Assembly (NCBI RefSeq): GCF_900103505.1
Contig: NZ_FNIA01000002.1
Coordinates: 1 to 64,000 of the forward strand
Length of the DNA stretch: 64,000 nucleotides
Origin: Haloarchaeobius iranensis
GTDB lineage: Archaea; Halobacteriota; Halobacteria; Halobacteriales; Natrialbaceae
Reading direction: 5' to 3'
Translations under genes and position numbers: made by a program
Notes under the pieces: model-generated
The model's database searches: none
The model's input: the letters and a program-made list of their open reading frames with translations, nothing else
Told to the model about the DNA's origin: nothing
Shown here: positions 61,927-64,000 of the stretch, piece by piece
Layout: the number at the start of each line of letters is the position of its first letter
How positions within the stretch are numbered: the stretch's first letter is position 1

Positions 61927-62139
61927 ATGTCCGGGATGGCCCTCCTGTTCGGACTCGCTATCTTCGTCGCCCTGTGCTGGGGCTGTATCGCCGCGTGGGT
62001 CTGCTACGACTCCGACTACCACAGTCGGACGGCCGCGGCCGGCCTGACCGTCGCCGTGTTCCTCACCGGGCCGCCCGGGCTGCTGGCGTACCTGGCGTTC
62101 CTGAGTCCGGCCTCGGAAGCGGCAGACTGGCCGAGATGA
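61927..62139 (+). CDS. Small membrane protein, 70 aa
   Basis: Two hydrophobic helices (LLFGLAIFVALCWGCIAAWV; TVAVFLTGPPGLLAYLAFL) flank a short loop. Three Cys residues fall in and just after helix 1. A TATA-like ACTTTTGTAC near 61897 places the transcript start close to ATG 61927, which is preferred over the upstream in-frame candidate at 61900. Function unknown. Confidence 0.72.
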   Translation: MSGMALLFGLAIFVALCWGCIAAWVCYDSDYHSRTAAAGLTVAVFLTGPPGLLAYLAFLSPASEAADWPR

Positions 62140-62174
62140 AAACGGATTAAGGCACCCGTCGCGGATGGTGTGCC

Positions 62175-63005
62175 ATGACCGAGGAGGCACGGGCGTTCGT
62201 TCCGGGACACATCACGGGCTTCTTCAGCGCACACCCGGACGACTCCGACCCGACGAAGGCCGGCTCGAGGGGGGCCGGACTGACCCTGACCGACGGCGTC
62301 GAGGTGACCGTCCAGCAGGGCAACGGGCCGTCGCTGACGTTGAACGGCGACGCAGTCGAGGTCGAGGCGGTCGACCGGGTGCTCGACGCGCTCTCCGCAC
62401 CGGCCGTCGTCGCGGCCGAGACGGAGCTACCACTGGGTTCCGGCTTCGGCGTCTCCGGCGCGCTGGCGCTCGGCACCGCGCTGGCGGCGAACCGCGTCTA
62501 TCGTCGGCAGCTCTCCGAGAACGAACTCGTGACCATCGCCCACGGTGCCGACGTACAGGCCGGTTCCGGGCTCGGCGACGTGGTCGCACAGGCGCGGGGC
62601 GGTGTCCCCATCCGTCTGGAGCCGGGTGGGCCACAGGACAACCACCTCGACGGAATCCCCGCACGGGCCCGGGTCGAGTACGTCTCCATGGGGGAGCTGT
62701 CGACGGAGGACGTGCTCTCGGGCGATACCACGCTGCTCTCCGAAGCCGGGAAACGGGCGCTCTCCCGCGTCGTCGAGGAGCCGACCCTCGCGAGTTTCGT
62801 CCACGCGTCGCGGCGGTTCGCCCGCGAGGCGGAACTGCTCACGCCCGCGGTGACCGAGGTCGTCCAGGACGTGCTGGCGGCCGACGGCCAGGCGTCGATG
62901 GCGATGCTCGGCGAGACGGTGTTCGCGTTCGGCACCGGTCTCTCCGATGCCGGCTACGAACCGTCGGTGTGTGCGACCCATCCGGCCGGGGCGATGCTGA
63001 AGTGA
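62175..63005 (+). CDS. Pantoate kinase
   Basis: Archaea replace bacterial pantothenate synthesis by pantoate kinase plus phosphopantoate-beta-alanine ligase. The 276-residue GHMP-family protein begins RAFVPGHITGFFSAH, has the glycine-rich loop PLGSGFGVSGALALGTALA near residue 83 and AGSGLGDVVAQARGGVPI near 127. The ligase partner begins 430 nt downstream, with a membrane protein gene between, so the assignment is supported by context. Confidence 0.92.
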   Translation: MTEEARAFVPGHITGFFSAHPDDSDPTKAGSRGAGLTLTDGVEVTVQQGNGPSLTLNGDAVEVEAVDRVLDALSAPAVVAAETELPLGSGFGVSGALALGTALAANRVYRRQLSENELVTIAHGADVQAGSGLGDVVAQARGGVPIRLEPGGPQDNHLDGIPARARVEYVSMGELSTEDVLSGDTTLLSEAGKRALSRVVEEPTLASFVHASRRFAREAELLTPAVTEVVQDVLAADGQASMAMLGETVFAFGTGLSDAGYEPSVCATHPAGAMLK

Positions 63006-63063
63006 CCCGACACGGCCGACCGCAACCGACGTGCTTTCCTGCCCTGCGGTCCCAGTGCGACCG

Positions 63064-63402
63064 ATGACCGACCAGCGCATCCCTGGCTCCGTCGTCGTCG
63101 CCATCTTCGCGACAGCCCTGCTCGCGCTCGCACTCGCGGCGTTCGGGTTGCTGAACGCGCCGACCCCAGTCCAGTCCGTGCCGCTGTTCATCGTTGGCCT
63201 GCTGTTGCTCGGCCTCGCCAGGGTCACCGCGCTGGGACGGCCCGCAGGCCGAGTCGGGCTGCTGCTCGTCCTGGTTCCGGTCGTCGGCCTCTCGACCTTC
63301 GGGGCGGCCGTCACCGGTGACCCGTCGTTCCTCGTCGGCACCGGTCTCGGCGCGACGGCGTTCGTCTCGCTGGCCGTGACGGGCGAGCACTTCGAATCGT
63401 GA
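63064..63402 (+). CDS. Membrane protein, 112 aa
   Basis: Four hydrophobic segments (VVVAIFATALLALALAAFGL; VPLFIVGLLLLGLARV; VGLLLVLVPVVGLSTFGAA; FLVGTGLGATAFVSLAVTG) make this a small polytopic membrane protein. It lies between the two CoA-pathway genes in the same direction. Function unknown; it may simply share their transcript. Confidence 0.75.
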   Translation: MTDQRIPGSVVVAIFATALLALALAAFGLLNAPTPVQSVPLFIVGLLLLGLARVTALGRPAGRVGLLLVLVPVVGLSTFGAAVTGDPSFLVGTGLGATAFVSLAVTGEHFES

Positions 63403-63435
63403 GCGTTTTTCACAGTCGGGCGCGGAGTGGCCGCC

Positions 63436-64000
63436 ATGAGCGAACACGTCGACGTGCCCGAGGACCACCCTCGGTACGAGTCGCTGCTGACCAGACACCG
63501 TATCGAGGCCGGTGTCGACAGGGGCATCACCAGCCGACAGGGACTCATCGCACAGGGCCGCGGCGAGGCGTTCGACTACCTCCTCGGCGAGCGGACGACG
63601 GAGTCGGCCGACGAGGCCGAGCGCGTCGCCGCCGCGCACCTCCTGCTCGCGGACCACGCGGTGCTCTCGGTCAACGGGAACGTGGCCGCACTCGCCCCCG
63701 AAGAGACGGTCACACTCGCCGAGGCGACCGGCGCTGACATCGAGGTGAACCTGTTCAACCGCACTGCGGAGCGCATGCAGGCCATCGTCGACCACCTCCG
63801 GGAGCACGGCGCGACCGAGGTCAAGGGACTGGCCGCCGACGCACGCATCCCCGGGCTCTCCCACGAGCGCGGCAAGGTCGACGCCGACGGCATCCACGAC
63901 GCCGACGTGGTGCTCGTCCCGCTGGAGGACGGCGACCGCGCCGAGGCGCTCGCCGCGATGGGCAAGACCGAGCTCGTCGTCGACCTCAACCCCGGCTCGC
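63436..64000 (+). CDS. 4-Phosphopantoate-beta-alanine ligase (cut by window end)
   Basis: This enzyme joins 4-phosphopantoate and beta-alanine using ATP to give 4'-phosphopantothenate. The visible 188 residues match the archaeal family: HPRYESLLTRHRIEAGVDRG near residue 11, ITSRQGLIAQGRGEAFDYLL near 31, VNGNVAAL near 79, FNRTAERM near 107 and VVDLNPGS at the cut. The remaining C-terminal part lies outside the window. It completes the CoA pair with pantoate kinase. Confidence 0.93.
   Translation, partial: MSEHVDVPEDHPRYESLLTRHRIEAGVDRGITSRQGLIAQGRGEAFDYLLGERTTESADEAERVAAAHLLLADHAVLSVNGNVAALAPEETVTLAEATGADIEVNLFNRTAERMQAIVDHLREHGATEVKGLAADARIPGLSHERGKVDADGIHDADVVLVPLEDGDRAEALAAMGKTELVVDLNPGS

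Noticed and set aside
1-64000. tRNA and rRNA genes
   Set aside because: No cloverleaf-like sequence or rRNA segment was seen in any intergenic gap by eye; a tRNAscan run would settle this.

Overview
The window is a high-GC stretch from the chromosome of a haloarchaeon. The proteins are strongly acidic, many genes have a TATA-like box about 25-27 nt before the start codon (leaderless transcripts), and the gene content is archaeal: PAN ATPase, Rpo12, L37ae, prefoldin beta, Pcc1, TruD, Pth2, geranylgeranylglyceryl phosphate synthase, phosphomevalonate decarboxylase, pantoate kinase, and a heme O synthase fused to a CtaA-like domain. I found no rRNA, tRNA or CRISPR array.

Layout. 1-2.9 kb: end of an unknown gene, small regulators, an NRDE protein, CoaD and a DsrE-like protein. 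2.9-6.5 kb: menA-menC-menE (menaquinone) on the minus strand. 6.5-7.4 kb: a gene-free stretch with two inverted copies of a structured repeat, an isolated palindrome and a 45-bp tandem array. 7.4-12.6 kb: gatB, rtcB, and a PQQ-type beta-propeller lipoprotein preceded by a decayed paralogue. 12.8-16.4 kb: topA and two membrane proteins. 16.5-23.3 kb: intein-containing dcd, a ThiR-type regulator, a methyltransferase, a SagB-like double nitroreductase protein, a lipoprotein and thi4. 23.5-28.9 kb: two unknown genes and two paralogous membrane-anchored AAA+ proteins separated by a dead IS6-type transposase. 29-38 kb: mvaD, an MFS exporter with a winged-helix regulator, and the heme/cytochrome oxidase block (ctaB fusion, coxB, coxC and membrane partners). 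38-44 kb: small regulators and membrane proteins, acyl-CoA dehydrogenase, squalene/phytoene synthase and 3-hydroxyacyl-CoA dehydrogenase. 44-52.8 kb: information-processing and proteostasis genes (PAN, GMP synthase subunit, DUF2070, DUF3194, prefoldin, Pcc1, Rpo12, L37ae, DUF2103, TruD, Pth2). 52.9-59.5 kb: lipid synthesis and beta-oxidation (GGGP synthase, HAD-ECH fusion, thioesterase, MaoC, enoyl-CoA hydratase, acyl-CoA ligase). 59.6-64 kb: a membrane protein, aspS, pantoate kinase and the start of phosphopantoate-beta-alanine ligase.

Shared themes. CoA synthesis appears at both ends (coaD; pantoate kinase and its ligase), next to several CoA-using fatty-acid genes. Thiamine control (ThiR) and synthesis (Thi4) lie about 3 kb apart. 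Respiration is represented by menaquinone, heme and oxidase genes.

The most unusual signals are: (i) the inverted repeat pair at 6.6-7.3 kb, whose 11-nt stem arms differ at 7 of 11 positions yet stay perfectly complementary in each copy while the 57-nt core is 50/57 identical; (ii) the AAA+ pair in which the second ATPase domain is degenerate in both proteins and the active first domain is absent from one; (iii) an intein with an embedded helix-turn-helix in the active site of dCTP deaminase; (iv) short leaderless ORFs overlapping the starts of topA and the squalene synthase gene. All functional statements come from reading the sequence and from family knowledge; no database search was run.
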